42,831 nucleotides of DNA from an uncultured Lachnospiraceae bacterium. GTDB taxonomy: Bacteria > Bacillota > Clostridia > Lachnospirales > Lachnospiraceae. Under the pieces are notes generated by a model. It was given only the letters and a program-made list of their open reading frames with translations, did no database searches and was not told where the DNA came from. Location: contig ONBW01000023.1 in assembly GCA_900316165.1 (NCBI GenBank), positions 1 through 42,831 on the forward strand. The letters run 5' to 3'. Below, piece by piece: positions 24,841-33,909 of this stretch (position 1 is the stretch's first letter; the number at the start of each line of letters is the position of its first letter). Position numbers and translations under genes: made by a program.

Positions 24841-26196
24841 ATGAGAAAAAATGAAATCGACGAGGCCATGAGGCCATATATAGAAAAAGAAAAGAAAAAG
24901 AGAGCCGCGGAGAAAAAGGCGTTGAAGTCTGCTCAAAAAGGAGGAGAGACTTCAGACTCTAAGCTTAAAGACAGTTCAGAGCAGTCTGAGGATAAAAAAG
25001 TATCTACAGATATAAGTCCTGAAACTCCGGAAAGTAAAGAGGCTGAGGATTCAAAGACTGATGAGAACAGCAAAGACGCTGAAAAAGACGGTATCGTTGA
25101 GGTAAACGGAGTCAGGAAGTTTAAACTGGGAGAGTACTATTTTGACAGTTTTCATGAGTACAGGGACGGTCAGAATGACCTGAAAAAAATTAAGCTCATC
25201 GAGGACAAAATAGACCTGACCAACCCTCAGATGGTGCTGCGTCTCTACAATACTATCCGTGACGGTCAGATTAATTTTAAGACTAAAATCGGTGAGGACT
25301 ATTTTTCCCATATAGGTGATATGGTGGCCGACAAGTCTGTCGGCCTGTTAAAGGATAAAGAGGTCGTAGATACAGCTGAGAAAAAGGTCCGCCCACAGCG
25401 ATATCTGGGAATGATCGTTATTACTGCGGCTGTCGTTCTTTTTTCGTATTTCGGATTTAATGAGCTCGACAACTATCTGAACACAAGAAAACTAAAGAAT
25501 CTGCAGGCACAGACTTCGACACAATCTACTGACAGCGCCGGAAGAGCATCTGATCAACAGTCAGCTGAGTTAAAGGGCAAGGATCCGTTCAAGCGCACTA
25601 AGACAGTTAAAGAAAGCGATTTAACTGTCCTTAAGGATTATAAGGAGCTTAAGGCTGAAAATCCGAACCTGATCGGGTGGCTTAAAATCGACGGAACCGA
25701 TGTGAACTATCCGGTTATGCAGTCCAAGGACAACTCCTATTATCTGACTCATTCGTTTGATGGCAAAAACAGTACTGCAGGTGCCCTGTTCATGGATTAC
25801 CGCTCTGACGCAGTAAACCCTACGACGAATACCATAATTTATGGTCACAATATGAACAACGGCTCGATGTTCGGCGGTCTGAAGAAGTTCTTAAGTGAGA
25901 AATATTTTAACGAGCACACGACGATAAAGTTTGACACGATCTACGAGCATCGCGAATATGAGCTCGTGGCCGTCTGTCTGGCAAAGGTGCAGAAGTCAAC
26001 GGATAACACCTTCCGTTATTATAACTTTATCCAGGCTAAAAATGAGAATGAATGGAATGCCTTTACAGAAAGTGTAGGAGCTATGGTCGTAAACGGTGGC
26101 ATGAGCGTAAAGGCCGGCGATGAACTCCTTACCCTCTCCACCTGTAACAGCTACATCGAAGATGGGCGTTTATTTTTACTGGCTAAGAGGGTATAA
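24841..26196 (+). CDS. srtB: Class B sortase with a long cytoplasmic domain
   Basis: A 451-residue membrane transpeptidase that would link surface proteins to peptidoglycan. The first ~185 residues are charged and cytoplasmic, including a lysine/glutamate-rich coil. A membrane segment follows (about 190-208) and then the sortase barrel. The catalytic histidine is in IIYGHNM (His336), the cysteine in LSTCNSY (Cys435) and the arginine in EDGRLF (Arg443). The YPVMQSKDNSYYLTHSFDG line and the helix after GHNM are class B traits. The cytoplasmic part is much longer than in typical sortase B. No ribosome-binding site is seen, and the promoter implies a leaderless mRNA. The downstream LRR protein carries a plausible sorting signal. 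Confidence 0.9.
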   Translation: MRKNEIDEAMRPYIEKEKKKRAAEKKALKSAQKGGETSDSKLKDSSEQSEDKKVSTDISPETPESKEAEDSKTDENSKDAEKDGIVEVNGVRKFKLGEYYFDSFHEYRDGQNDLKKIKLIEDKIDLTNPQMVLRLYNTIRDGQINFKTKIGEDYFSHIGDMVADKSVGLLKDKEVVDTAEKKVRPQRYLGMIVITAAVVLFSYFGFNELDNYLNTRKLKNLQAQTSTQSTDSAGRASDQQSAELKGKDPFKRTKTVKESDLTVLKDYKELKAENPNLIGWLKIDGTDVNYPVMQSKDNSYYLTHSFDGKNSTAGALFMDYRSDAVNPTTNTIIYGHNMNNGSMFGGLKKFLSEKYFNEHTTIKFDTIYEHREYELVAVCLAKVQKSTDNTFRYYNFIQAKNENEWNAFTESVGAMVVNGGMSVKAGDELLTLSTCNSYIEDGRLFLLAKRV

Positions 26197-26240
26197 AGTA
26201 AAAATATGCACTTTTTCTCTGAATTGAAAGGTGTTTCTAC

Positions 26241-26269
26241 TTGTAAAAAAAGGTAAAGGGTAGTAAAAT
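26241..26269 (+). promoter_or_regulatory. Promoter of the LRR surface protein
   Basis: TTGTAA (26241-26246), a 17-base spacer and TAAAAT (26264-26269), about 45 bases before the ATG at 26314. Confidence 0.6.
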
Positions 26270-26313
26270 AATAAATGTAAAATTTTGTTAAGTTATACAA
26301 TCAGGTAGGTATA

Positions 26314-27612
26314 ATGAAGCATAGTACTATGACAGGGTGGATTCTGATCACTTTCGCTCTGGTCCTGGGAGTATGGGTATTTACTTCACACAGTTCACAG
26401 GCTGACCAGACTACGAGTGCAGGATTTGTCCTGAACGATTCAGGAACAAGACTTATTTCATATCAGGGTTCGGGCGGTTCTGTTACAGTTCCGAGCGGTG
26501 TTACGACTATTGATTCCGGTGTCTTTGCAAATAACAGATCTATTACGAATGTCAGTCTGCCAAACTCTGTGACTACACTTGGCAGCAGAGTGTTTTCGGG
26601 TGCGACGAATCTTCGAAGCGTTACTCTTGGCAGAGTTACGAGTATTCCGGCTGATACATTTCAGAACTGTATGAGTCTGACGCAGGTTTCCATTCCGTCT
26701 ACGGTTACGAGTATTGGAAGCCAGGCGTTTTATGGATGTGCGGCTTTAGGTTCTATTTCTGTACCTTCAGGGGTTTCGAGTATTTCGACAGACGCTTTTG
26801 GTGAGTGTAATAACCTGACTTCTATCTCAGCTTCGAACAGCTTTTACTCTTCGTATGATGGATGTCTGTATAATTCCTCTGGCTCGAGACTGATCCTTGT
26901 TCCACCTGGAAAGTCTTCGATTTCATTCTCAGGAAATCTCAGAACAGTTGGTGCCAAGTCATTCTCATACAATAGGAATATCCGCACAGTTACTCTGCCG
27001 AATTCTGCTGATTCAATAGAGGCTGGAGCATTTACGAACTCTGCAGTAAATTCTATCACGATTCCGAAGAGCGTAGTAAGTATTGGTTCACAGGGCAGCT
27101 GGAAGCCTGGTGAGCTCTATGGCTACCAAAAGAGCGCTGCATCTCAGTTTGCCTCAGCAAATGGAATCACATTTATTGCATTAGATCCTGGCAGCGGTAG
27201 TACTTCGAATTCGGATACAGGAAGTTCGTCTACTGGCGGAATAACAAATAATGATGATCCAGACTCTCCGGATGATGACGATATATCGAATAACGATGAT
27301 CCTGATAATCCATCTGATGGTGATGACTCAGATGATGAAGATCCGGACAATCCATCAAATAATTCGAAAAAGAACAGCGGGACCTCTGCTTCAGGGGAAG
27401 CAAAAGGTGGTTCCAATGGCTCAGGTGGCAGTTCTACAGCCGGTGGCGCAGGACGCAGCTACAACGGCAAGGACGCGACACCTAAGACAGCCGATACAAA
27501 CATAGACCCACGCTACGCTATGTGCGGTGTCATCCTCCTTCTTGGAATCTTCATTATGGTTTCCGGAAACAAGAGAAAGCTTACGATAGTAAATAAAAAG
27601 AGTAAAGAATAA
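26314..27612 (+). CDS. BspA-like leucine-rich-repeat surface protein with a TPKTAD sorting signal
   Basis: A 432-residue exported protein. A signal peptide (about 1-30) is followed by about nine BspA/LRR_5-type repeats (about 45-285), readable as recurring TSIGSQAFYGCxxLxSISVPSGV lines. An Asp/Asn/Ser-rich wall-spanning spacer (about 290-385) comes next. The C-terminus is a complete wall-anchor signal: TPKTAD (389-394), a hydrophobic span (about 401-419) and a NKRKL basic end. (S/N/T)PxT(G/A)-type signals are used by clostridial class B sortases, and a class B sortase gene lies directly upstream. BspA-like proteins generally mediate adhesion. AGGTAGG is near the ATG. It has its own promoter and a strong terminator. 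Confidence 0.88.
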   Translation: MKHSTMTGWILITFALVLGVWVFTSHSSQADQTTSAGFVLNDSGTRLISYQGSGGSVTVPSGVTTIDSGVFANNRSITNVSLPNSVTTLGSRVFSGATNLRSVTLGRVTSIPADTFQNCMSLTQVSIPSTVTSIGSQAFYGCAALGSISVPSGVSSISTDAFGECNNLTSISASNSFYSSYDGCLYNSSGSRLILVPPGKSSISFSGNLRTVGAKSFSYNRNIRTVTLPNSADSIEAGAFTNSAVNSITIPKSVVSIGSQGSWKPGELYGYQKSAASQFASANGITFIALDPGSGSTSNSDTGSSSTGGITNNDDPDSPDDDDISNNDDPDNPSDGDDSDDEDPDNPSNNSKKNSGTSASGEAKGGSNGSGGSSTAGGAGRSYNGKDATPKTADTNIDPRYAMCGVILLLGIFIMVSGNKRKLTIVNKKSKE

Positions 27613-27615
27613 AAT

Positions 27616-27644
27616 AAATCTCCCCAGGGCGGGGAGATTTTTTT
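27616..27644 (+). terminator. Intrinsic terminator after the LRR protein
   Basis: AAATCTCCCC (27616-27625) pairs perfectly with GGGGAGATTT (27631-27640), followed by TTTT. The A-rich 5' side means it may also act on the convergent minus-strand unit ending at 27719. Confidence 0.9.
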
Positions 27645-27718
27645 ATGCTATAAATCATAGCAATTTGAAATGGATATTTCCTGAATAGACATAATGTATA
27701 GTTGAGAGCTGAAGTCTA

Positions 27719-29668
27719 TCATTTGTATATCTCAAGGGAAATCGTGCTGTCGCTTAAGACAAGCCCGCTGGTTGTGAAGGCCGGCTTTGCTTTTAGGTCA
27801 GTGGAGAGCTTGGAGAACTCAATCGTACGTACAGTGCCAGCGTTATCATCTGTGGCGGTTGAAGCATTTACAGACTCATCAGAGTTTGTCAGTGTGTCAA
27901 GTATTGTATCTGACGATGCCTTGGAACCATCATCATGAACACGAGTGAGCTCTACAGCGTTATCAGAACGTGAGACCTTTGAAATCAAAAGCCCATCCTT
28001 TTGATATGTCTTAATAGTCGACATTTTTTCATTCGCAAAGCTAACGATAGTCAGAGAATTCATAAGTCCTGAAGTGTAGTGCGATGAATCAACAGTGCCG
28101 TATACCAGGTCTTCGTCTATAAAGCAGAGAGCTTTGAGTCGGCCGCCGCTCTTAGCGGTGATATCGTAAACCTTGTCGGAGCTCAGATCGCGGATCTTTA
28201 TTACAGAGCCAGGCTGAGAAGATTTAGTCCATGCGATGTAGCGCATGTCTTCTGAAACACAATACTGGCCGTCCTGAAGGTTTTTAAGAATCACATCGGT
28301 TTTCCTGGTCACAAGGTCGATACCGATAAGGTTATGATTTAACAGGCAGTAGAAACGGCCTCCCGAGGTTCTGTAGAGGAGTTCTGAGAAGTTCTTCTGC
28401 AGGTATGACACAGGATTACTGCTGTTTATGAAACCCTCTTCAGTTGCAACATTTAAAGAACTGTCGTAGTGATAGATATCGATTCCACTCCTGCCCTCGT
28501 GGCTGCCACAGTTCATATATCCATAGACTACGAAATCCATAGATCCGGAAGCATCAATATTCAGGATGCGGATATCATGGTCGGTAAACAGGCATCTTAG
28601 ATCATCAGAATCCTTGAAAAATGAGAAGACTGAAGTTACCTTGTTCTGATTTACATTGTACTCGTATAGAGCGCCAGCCTGAACGAAAGCGGCAACAGAA
28701 CCTGACTCGTTTGCATACATTTGAGGTGTATTGGCAGAAGCACCGATATTTAAAGCACCATCCTTTATAGTAAATGAAGCAGATTTAGGAATTATATCAA
28801 GGGTTCTGTCAAATGAGAGCAGGTACATACGAGGTGAACCATAGCGAATCCGGTATTTTTCAACAGCCAGATAACAGCTGTCATCGTGGCTTAATACATA
28901 CCTGAGCTCTATCGAGGCGACATCGTCTGTAAGGTCAGTTACAGAAATGATAGGTTCTGATTCAACCTTATGCGAAAAGCTCTGCATTCCGAGGTCATTT
29001 ACCGTAGAATTAATAGTTACATGGGAAACATCACCAGAAGAGGCATCGGCAGTCGGTTCTAAATATTTCCCAAGGGAATTGTAATCATCAGAAAGACTCT
29101 TATCATGAAAATCAGAAGCGAACTTCATCAGCTCCTTTAGATGAGAGTCTGCAAAAATCATTATCTGGCTGTAGTAGCGGATCTTTCTGCCACCAGAAGT
29201 CAGGTTTAAGATCAGTGAATATTTATGTCCCGGGTCTAACAAATTGGTTAATTCAGTGTCAAAGGTTACTGTATCACCGCTGCTCTTTGAAGAATTCAAA
29301 GAGTTGGTAGAGATAGTACGTGAAGTATCTGCTGAGTGAATCTCATAGGAAGCATTATCTATCTGATTACCATATGTATTTACAGTGATCGTCAGCTTCC
29401 TGTCAGTATCGAGCGGAATCAGATTGTCAGTCATCTCTGTGTCATCCATCTTTGCAATATAGCCATGGAGCAAAAGCTGCTTTGTCCCAAAGCTTTCGAC
29501 AGAGACAGTAGGGAGAGTCGGGGAACTCATAGATGAGACATTTGGAGATGTCTTCCTGTTAAGTATGATATAGAAAAATAAAAGTGATACGAAGAATGCG
29601 ATAACAAGCAGGATTATCCTGTGTTTCGTGGATTTCTTCATTCCGGTAGTACGGAAATTAAGAGCCAT
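27719..29668 (-). CDS. Membrane-anchored propeller-like protein of unknown function
   Basis: A 649-residue protein with a short basic cytoplasmic start and one membrane anchor (about 17-38). A large outside part follows, with a serine-rich linker, a beta-sandwich-like region (about 60-180), then repeated four-strand patterns such as YCVSEDMRYIAWTKSS and RLKALCFIDEDLVYGTVD (about 290-590), which suggest a TolB- or WD-like beta-propeller. I recognise no enzyme motif. The start lies 12 bases after the stop of the EamA transporter gene on the same strand, with an ACAGGT site, so the two are probably co-transcribed. The link to transport or to the divergent LTA synthase-like gene is positional only. 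Propeller assignment is tentative. Confidence 0.75.
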   Translation of the reverse strand: MALNFRTTGMKKSTKHRIILLVIAFFVSLLFFYIILNRKTSPNVSSMSSPTLPTVSVESFGTKQLLLHGYIAKMDDTEMTDNLIPLDTDRKLTITVNTYGNQIDNASYEIHSADTSRTISTNSLNSSKSSGDTVTFDTELTNLLDPGHKYSLILNLTSGGRKIRYYSQIMIFADSHLKELMKFASDFHDKSLSDDYNSLGKYLEPTADASSGDVSHVTINSTVNDLGMQSFSHKVESEPIISVTDLTDDVASIELRYVLSHDDSCYLAVEKYRIRYGSPRMYLLSFDRTLDIIPKSASFTIKDGALNIGASANTPQMYANESGSVAAFVQAGALYEYNVNQNKVTSVFSFFKDSDDLRCLFTDHDIRILNIDASGSMDFVVYGYMNCGSHEGRSGIDIYHYDSSLNVATEEGFINSSNPVSYLQKNFSELLYRTSGGRFYCLLNHNLIGIDLVTRKTDVILKNLQDGQYCVSEDMRYIAWTKSSQPGSVIKIRDLSSDKVYDITAKSGGRLKALCFIDEDLVYGTVDSSHYTSGLMNSLTIVSFANEKMSTIKTYQKDGLLISKVSRSDNAVELTRVHDDGSKASSDTILDTLTNSDESVNASTATDDNAGTVRTIEFSKLSTDLKAKPAFTTSGLVLSDSTISLEIYK

Positions 29669-29680
29669 AGTTATTACCTG

Positions 29681-30553
29681 TTAAATAAAATGTGCAAAAA
29701 CAAGTCTTAAAGTATACGCGCAGACTATAGTGCAGAGGCCTGCGACTGCAACGCCGGATAATTTTTCACGGAGGAAAAACCTCGCTACGATAACTGTGAT
29801 CACGATCCAGAGACTGTAGAAAAATGAAAGCCACAGGTCATAGGAGCACAGTGCTTTTGCTCTCGAGAGGGCAAGTGGCGCATAGTAGAACGCAATTCCT
29901 GTAAAAATCGCGAAGAGTACATGGTAAGCGGTTATTTTTTTCAGGTCCTTATGCTTGATAAAAAATGAAAGTATAAGGGCGACAAGGACTACCACAAACA
30001 TCGAGGCTGTCTGCTGTAGCTCACCGAGCGGATTTTTCTTCAGGTAGAGCTCGTTTGCTGCAAGAATCGCAGGACCGAGCAGAGCGAAGATCCACCAGCT
30101 GCCGTGTTTGTGCTTTATGCCGAATCCCATCATGAAAATGCCGACGGTAAGGACCACATAGAACACCAGAGTGGTAATTGCGGGCATTTTTCTAAGAAAA
30201 ATAGTCTTTACCACGAAAATAAACACCGGTATCAGCAGATAGAACGGCGCAGTGGAGCTGACCTCCGTGATCTGAAATGCCATAAAAAGGCAGATGAAAC
30301 CGAGTGCCATCAGAACACCGGATACTGCTATGTCAATTATACTCCCCTGTGAGAAATGGCGCGCACTCTTGAAAAAGCCGTTGAAAGAGAGCGTTGTAAA
30401 AGAGAGTACAAGTATTGTGATACCTGAAATCAGCACAGTCTGAGGTGCTGAGAGTCCAGCGAGTGCTACTTTTGCAAAGACAGCTGTAAGTCCTGCTAAA
30501 AGTACCGCTATTATAAATAATCCGAGCCATCCGGATACTAATCCTGCTGCCAT
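29681..30553 (-). CDS. EamA/DMT-family transporter
   Basis: A 290-residue membrane protein with about ten hydrophobic helices in two related halves, the drug/metabolite transporter (EamA) layout. The first half carries GLTAVFAKVALAGLSAPQTV and ISSTAPFYLLIPVF-type helix ends. The second ends in a conserved-looking REKLSGVAVAGLCTIVCAY helix pair. Substrate cannot be told from sequence; EamA members export metabolites, amino acids or lipid-linked sugars. The ATG has AAAGGA ten bases upstream. It is the first gene of a two-gene minus-strand unit and is divergent from an LTA synthase-family gene, sharing an overlapping promoter. Confidence 0.85.
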   Translation of the reverse strand: MAAGLVSGWLGLFIIAVLLAGLTAVFAKVALAGLSAPQTVLISGITILVLSFTTLSFNGFFKSARHFSQGSIIDIAVSGVLMALGFICLFMAFQITEVSSTAPFYLLIPVFIFVVKTIFLRKMPAITTLVFYVVLTVGIFMMGFGIKHKHGSWWIFALLGPAILAANELYLKKNPLGELQQTASMFVVVLVALILSFFIKHKDLKKITAYHVLFAIFTGIAFYYAPLALSRAKALCSYDLWLSFFYSLWIVITVIVARFFLREKLSGVAVAGLCTIVCAYTLRLVFAHFI

Positions 30554-30571
30554 TTATCGAATTCCTTTCAC

Positions 30572-30619
30572 TTGAAACCTTAGCCAACCTATTATATAAT
30601 AATAAGTCGCTATAATCAA
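30572..30619. promoter_or_regulatory. Overlapping divergent promoters sharing a palindromic -10
   Basis: The palindrome ATTATATAAT (30591-30600) supplies TATAAT on both strands. On the plus strand, TTGAAA (30572-30577) lies 17 bases before TATAAT 30595-30600, driving the LTA synthase-like gene. On the minus strand, TTGATT (30619-30614) lies 17 bases before TATAAT 30596-30591, driving the EamA gene. The two -10 boxes overlap, so only one polymerase should fit at a time. Confidence 0.75.
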
Positions 30620-30644
30620 ACTGATTTTGTTTGGAGGAAAGACT

Positions 30645-32660
30645 TTGAAGCGCACCTGGAAAAGCTTTAGTGATTTTTTTGAAAAATACGCGCTGCTCTT
30701 ACATATCCCGCTTGCAATGCTTCTTGTGCTTGTAAACGAGTCATTAAGCCGGCACTCGCTGATCGAAGGATTAGGATTTATAACGAACCATACCGGAGCA
30801 TTTCTTTACAACTCATTCATCATCTATGTGATACTTCTTCTGGTATTCCTATCGCCGAGACGCCTTTTTATGCGGCTCGTGATGATGGCGATAGTAATAC
30901 TCTTCGGAATCATCAACTGTATAATCTTGAATAACCGAGTGACTCCGTTTGGCTTTACTGACCTCGCGATGATCGGTGACCTGCTCACGATGCAGAACAC
31001 CAAGTATTTCACGGCACAGCAGGCCGGTATTTCGCTGATCGCGATTCTGATATTTGTCTTCCTTATGGTAATGCTTCACATGCACAGTAAAAAGAAGGCT
31101 GTTCAGACGAAGCTCTGGGTAAGGGTTTTGGTCTGTGCCATCGGCTTTGCCAGTTTGTTTCCAGTCACGAAGGCGTGCCAGGCAGCAGGCGTAGTGCAGA
31201 CGTATTTCGGAAATCTCGCACAGGGCTACCTCGATAACGGCTATGCCTACGGATTTGCGATGTCGGTTGTCGGACGAGGAATGAACGAGCCTTCAGGATA
31301 CTCTGAAAAAGCGGTTGACGATATCATAAAGGACACAGAGAAGGGCGATTCGACCCTTGGTTCTGTAAAGCCAAATATTATAGTAGTTCTATTAGAGTCG
31401 TGCTTTGATATAGATGAGTATCCGGCGCTTTCATATAATGAAGACCCGATACCTTATTTTCACGAATTAGAGAAAAAATACTCGACCGGTCATCTGACTG
31501 TTCCTGTCGTTGGTGCCGGTACCTGTAATACTGAGTTTGAGATTCTTACAGGAATGAGCTGCAAATTTTTTGGCCCTGGTGAATATCCGCAGAAGACAGT
31601 CCTTAAAAAGCGTGACTGCGAGAGTACTGCTGATGTGATCAAGAAGCTAGGCTATGGCACTCACGTAGTCCACAACAACGGCGGTAATTTTTACAGTCGT
31701 GCGAATGCCTTCTCCCAGATGGGCTTTGATACTTTTACATCTAAGGAGCTCCTCGATATAACTGACTACACACCGCTTAATACCTGGCCTACAGACGATA
31801 TCCTCGTAGGTGCTACTAAGGATGCTCTTGATTCAACCAGCACTCCGGATTTCTGCTACACAATTACGGTAGGAACTCACGGCGACTATCCTACAGAGAA
31901 GGTCATCGAGAATCCAAAGATCAAGGTCAAAGTAAAAGGCGTCGACGAGGGCAGGCAGAACCAGTGGGAATACTACTGCAATATGCTGAATAATATGGAC
32001 CGTTTCCTGAAGGAATATACCGATATGCTCGAAAAGCGCGGTGAACCTACGCTTCTTATCTGCTTCGGTGATCACCTGCCGACGATGGGCCTTCAGAATA
32101 AGGATGTCAAGCAGAACGATATCTACCAGACTAAGTACATCACCTGGAACAACTTCGGCATGAAGAAGCAGGATCAGGATCTGACTGCATATCAGCTTGT
32201 ATCGACATATTTCGACAGACTTGGTATTCATGGCGGTACGATGGTTGACTACAACCAGACTATGACTGAGAGAGGCATTAGCGGCAAGTCACAGAAGTAC
32301 TTGAAGAATCTGCAGATGCTCCAGTACGACCTGCTCTATGGAAAGAGATATGCTTACCATGGGGTAGATATGTATCCGGCCTCAGACCTTGTAATGGGTA
32401 TCAACCCGGTAGTGATCGACAATGTCTATTATTATGATGACAGGCTGCATATATACGGCGAGAACTTCACACCGTGGTCGAAGGTATTTGTAAACGGTGA
32501 AAAAGTAAACACTACCTATGAAAGCGGTCAGGTTCTTTCAATCAGTGCAAAGGACGTGACCGATGGTTCGTATCTGGTCGTAAACCAGATGGGCTCGAAC
32601 AATACGATATTCAGAAGTTCGAACGAATACGAATTGAAACTTCCAAATACTGATGAGTAA
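30645..32660 (+). CDS. LTA synthase-family sulfatase-like membrane protein
   Basis: A protein of about 671 residues with five membrane helices (about 20-185) and an outside alkaline phosphatase/sulfatase-type domain, as in lipoteichoic acid synthases. These transfer glycerol phosphate from phosphatidylglycerol. Metal and nucleophile motifs are visible: NIIVVLLESCFD (about 250-261), VVGAGTCNTEFEILTG with the nucleophilic Thr (about 290-305), NNGGNFYSR (about 346-354) and CFGDHLPTMG (about 479-488). An added C-terminal Ig-like part (about 590-671) follows. Start: GGAGG at 30633-30637 fits TTG 30645; a TTG at 30627 lies upstream of that site and is rejected. It may make lipoteichoic acid or another phosphoglycerol-modified glycan. 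Confidence 0.87.
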   Translation: MKRTWKSFSDFFEKYALLLHIPLAMLLVLVNESLSRHSLIEGLGFITNHTGAFLYNSFIIYVILLLVFLSPRRLFMRLVMMAIVILFGIINCIILNNRVTPFGFTDLAMIGDLLTMQNTKYFTAQQAGISLIAILIFVFLMVMLHMHSKKKAVQTKLWVRVLVCAIGFASLFPVTKACQAAGVVQTYFGNLAQGYLDNGYAYGFAMSVVGRGMNEPSGYSEKAVDDIIKDTEKGDSTLGSVKPNIIVVLLESCFDIDEYPALSYNEDPIPYFHELEKKYSTGHLTVPVVGAGTCNTEFEILTGMSCKFFGPGEYPQKTVLKKRDCESTADVIKKLGYGTHVVHNNGGNFYSRANAFSQMGFDTFTSKELLDITDYTPLNTWPTDDILVGATKDALDSTSTPDFCYTITVGTHGDYPTEKVIENPKIKVKVKGVDEGRQNQWEYYCNMLNNMDRFLKEYTDMLEKRGEPTLLICFGDHLPTMGLQNKDVKQNDIYQTKYITWNNFGMKKQDQDLTAYQLVSTYFDRLGIHGGTMVDYNQTMTERGISGKSQKYLKNLQMLQYDLLYGKRYAYHGVDMYPASDLVMGINPVVIDNVYYYDDRLHIYGENFTPWSKVFVNGEKVNTTYESGQVLSISAKDVTDGSYLVVNQMGSNNTIFRSSNEYELKLPNTDE

Positions 32661-32667
32661 AAAATAA

Positions 32668-32706
32668 CCCTTCCACACGAAAGTGTGGAAGGGCGTTTAT
32701 TTTTTA
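32668..32706. terminator. Bidirectional terminator
   Basis: CCCTTCCACAC (32668-32678) and GTGTGGAAGGG (32683-32693) form an 11-bp stem with a GAAA loop. CGTTTATTTTTT follows on the plus strand and TTATTTTTTAC on the minus strand, so it ends both the LTA synthase-like gene and the dnaD-dnaC-prs unit. Confidence 0.93.
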
Positions 32707-32715
32707 AAAAAGATA

Positions 32716-33897
32716 TTAATACTCGCCTTTTCTGTACTTGGTAACCAGATTGTCGATTCTCTCGTATGGATCGAGGAGACTCGAGATAGAACAGTCATGG
32801 TTTAAGGTATCGATGATATAAGCGATGTATTTGCTCATGTCACAGCTGATATAGTAATCTCTTGAAAGGAGCTCTGGTGTCTGATATACGAGGTTTGTAG
32901 TAACAACCTTGTAGATAAGCCCTTCCTCTACAGCTTTATCAAAGGAAGCAAGACCATTTGTGAAGAGACCGAAGGTAGAAACACAGAAGATTCTGTTGGC
33001 CTTTCTCTTCTTCAGCTGTCTGGCAACGTCGATCATTGACTCACCTGATGAGATCATATCATCTACGATGATGACGTCCTTGCCTTCTACTGATGAACCG
33101 AGGAACTCATGAGCTACGATTGGGTTTCTGCCGTCTACGATCTTTGAGTAGTCACGTCTCTTGTAGAACATACCCATATCTACGCCGAGGACTGTAGCCA
33201 TATATACGGCACGTCCGGTTCCGCCCTCATCAGGGCTGATGATCATCAGATGATCGTTATCAATCTTTAAATCCTTAACGTTCTTGCAGATTCCCTTTAT
33301 AAACTGGTATGCAGGCTGTACTGACTCAAAACCATGAAGAGGGATTGCGTTCTGGACTCTAGGATCATGTGCATCGAAGGTGATGATATTCTCAACACCC
33401 ATCGATACGAGCTCCTGCAGGGCCATAGCGCAGTCAAGTGACTCACGGGCTGTACGGCGATGCTGTCTGCTCTCATAGAGGAACGGCATGATGACATTGA
33501 TACGTTTTGCCTTACCACCCACAGCGGCAATGACACGCTTCAGATCACTGTAGTGATCATCCGGCGACATGTGATTGGTCTGACCGCAGAGTGAGTACGT
33601 CAGGCTATAGTTAGTGACATCTACCATGATGTAGAGATCTAATCCTCTGACAGATTCATTTATCTGGCATTTAGCCTCGCCGCTTCCGAAACGTGGAGTA
33701 GAAGCTGAGATCATGTATGAATCACTTGTGTAGCTGGCCTTCTCTACGAAATCAAGATGATCAGATTTACGGTTCTTACGCCATTTAACCAGGTAGTCGT
33801 CTACCTTGGTTCCTAAAGTCTCACAGCTCTTCAGTGAAATGATACCGAGAGGTGCTACTGGTTTGCGTGTAGCCAGTGTGTCGTCATTGCGTGGCAT
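32716..33897 (-). CDS. prs: Ribose-phosphate pyrophosphokinase
   Basis: A 393-residue PRPP synthase making phosphoribosyl pyrophosphate from ribose 5-phosphate and ATP for nucleotide, His and Trp synthesis. Visible are YESRQHRRTARESLDC (about 147-162), the metal/ATP-site FDAHDPRVQNAIP (about 178-190), the flexible-loop SPDEGGTGRAV (about 225-235) and the PRPP-binding loop VIIVDDMISSGESM (about 281-294). It is about 75 residues longer than the usual ~315-residue enzyme, mainly an N-terminal extension that shifts the catalytic core. GGAGG precedes the ATG. It is the last gene of dnaD-dnaC-prs, 12 bases after the dnaC stop, so precursor supply may be co-expressed with replication initiation. Confidence 0.92.
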   Translation of the reverse strand: MPRNDDTLATRKPVAPLGIISLKSCETLGTKVDDYLVKWRKNRKSDHLDFVEKASYTSDSYMISASTPRFGSGEAKCQINESVRGLDLYIMVDVTNYSLTYSLCGQTNHMSPDDHYSDLKRVIAAVGGKAKRINVIMPFLYESRQHRRTARESLDCAMALQELVSMGVENIITFDAHDPRVQNAIPLHGFESVQPAYQFIKGICKNVKDLKIDNDHLMIISPDEGGTGRAVYMATVLGVDMGMFYKRRDYSKIVDGRNPIVAHEFLGSSVEGKDVIIVDDMISSGESMIDVARQLKKRKANRIFCVSTFGLFTNGLASFDKAVEEGLIYKVVTTNLVYQTPELLSRDYYISCDMSKYIAYIIDTLNHDCSISSLLDPYERIDNLVTKYRKGEY

Positions 33898-33909
33898 TTT
33901 GTTCCTCCA

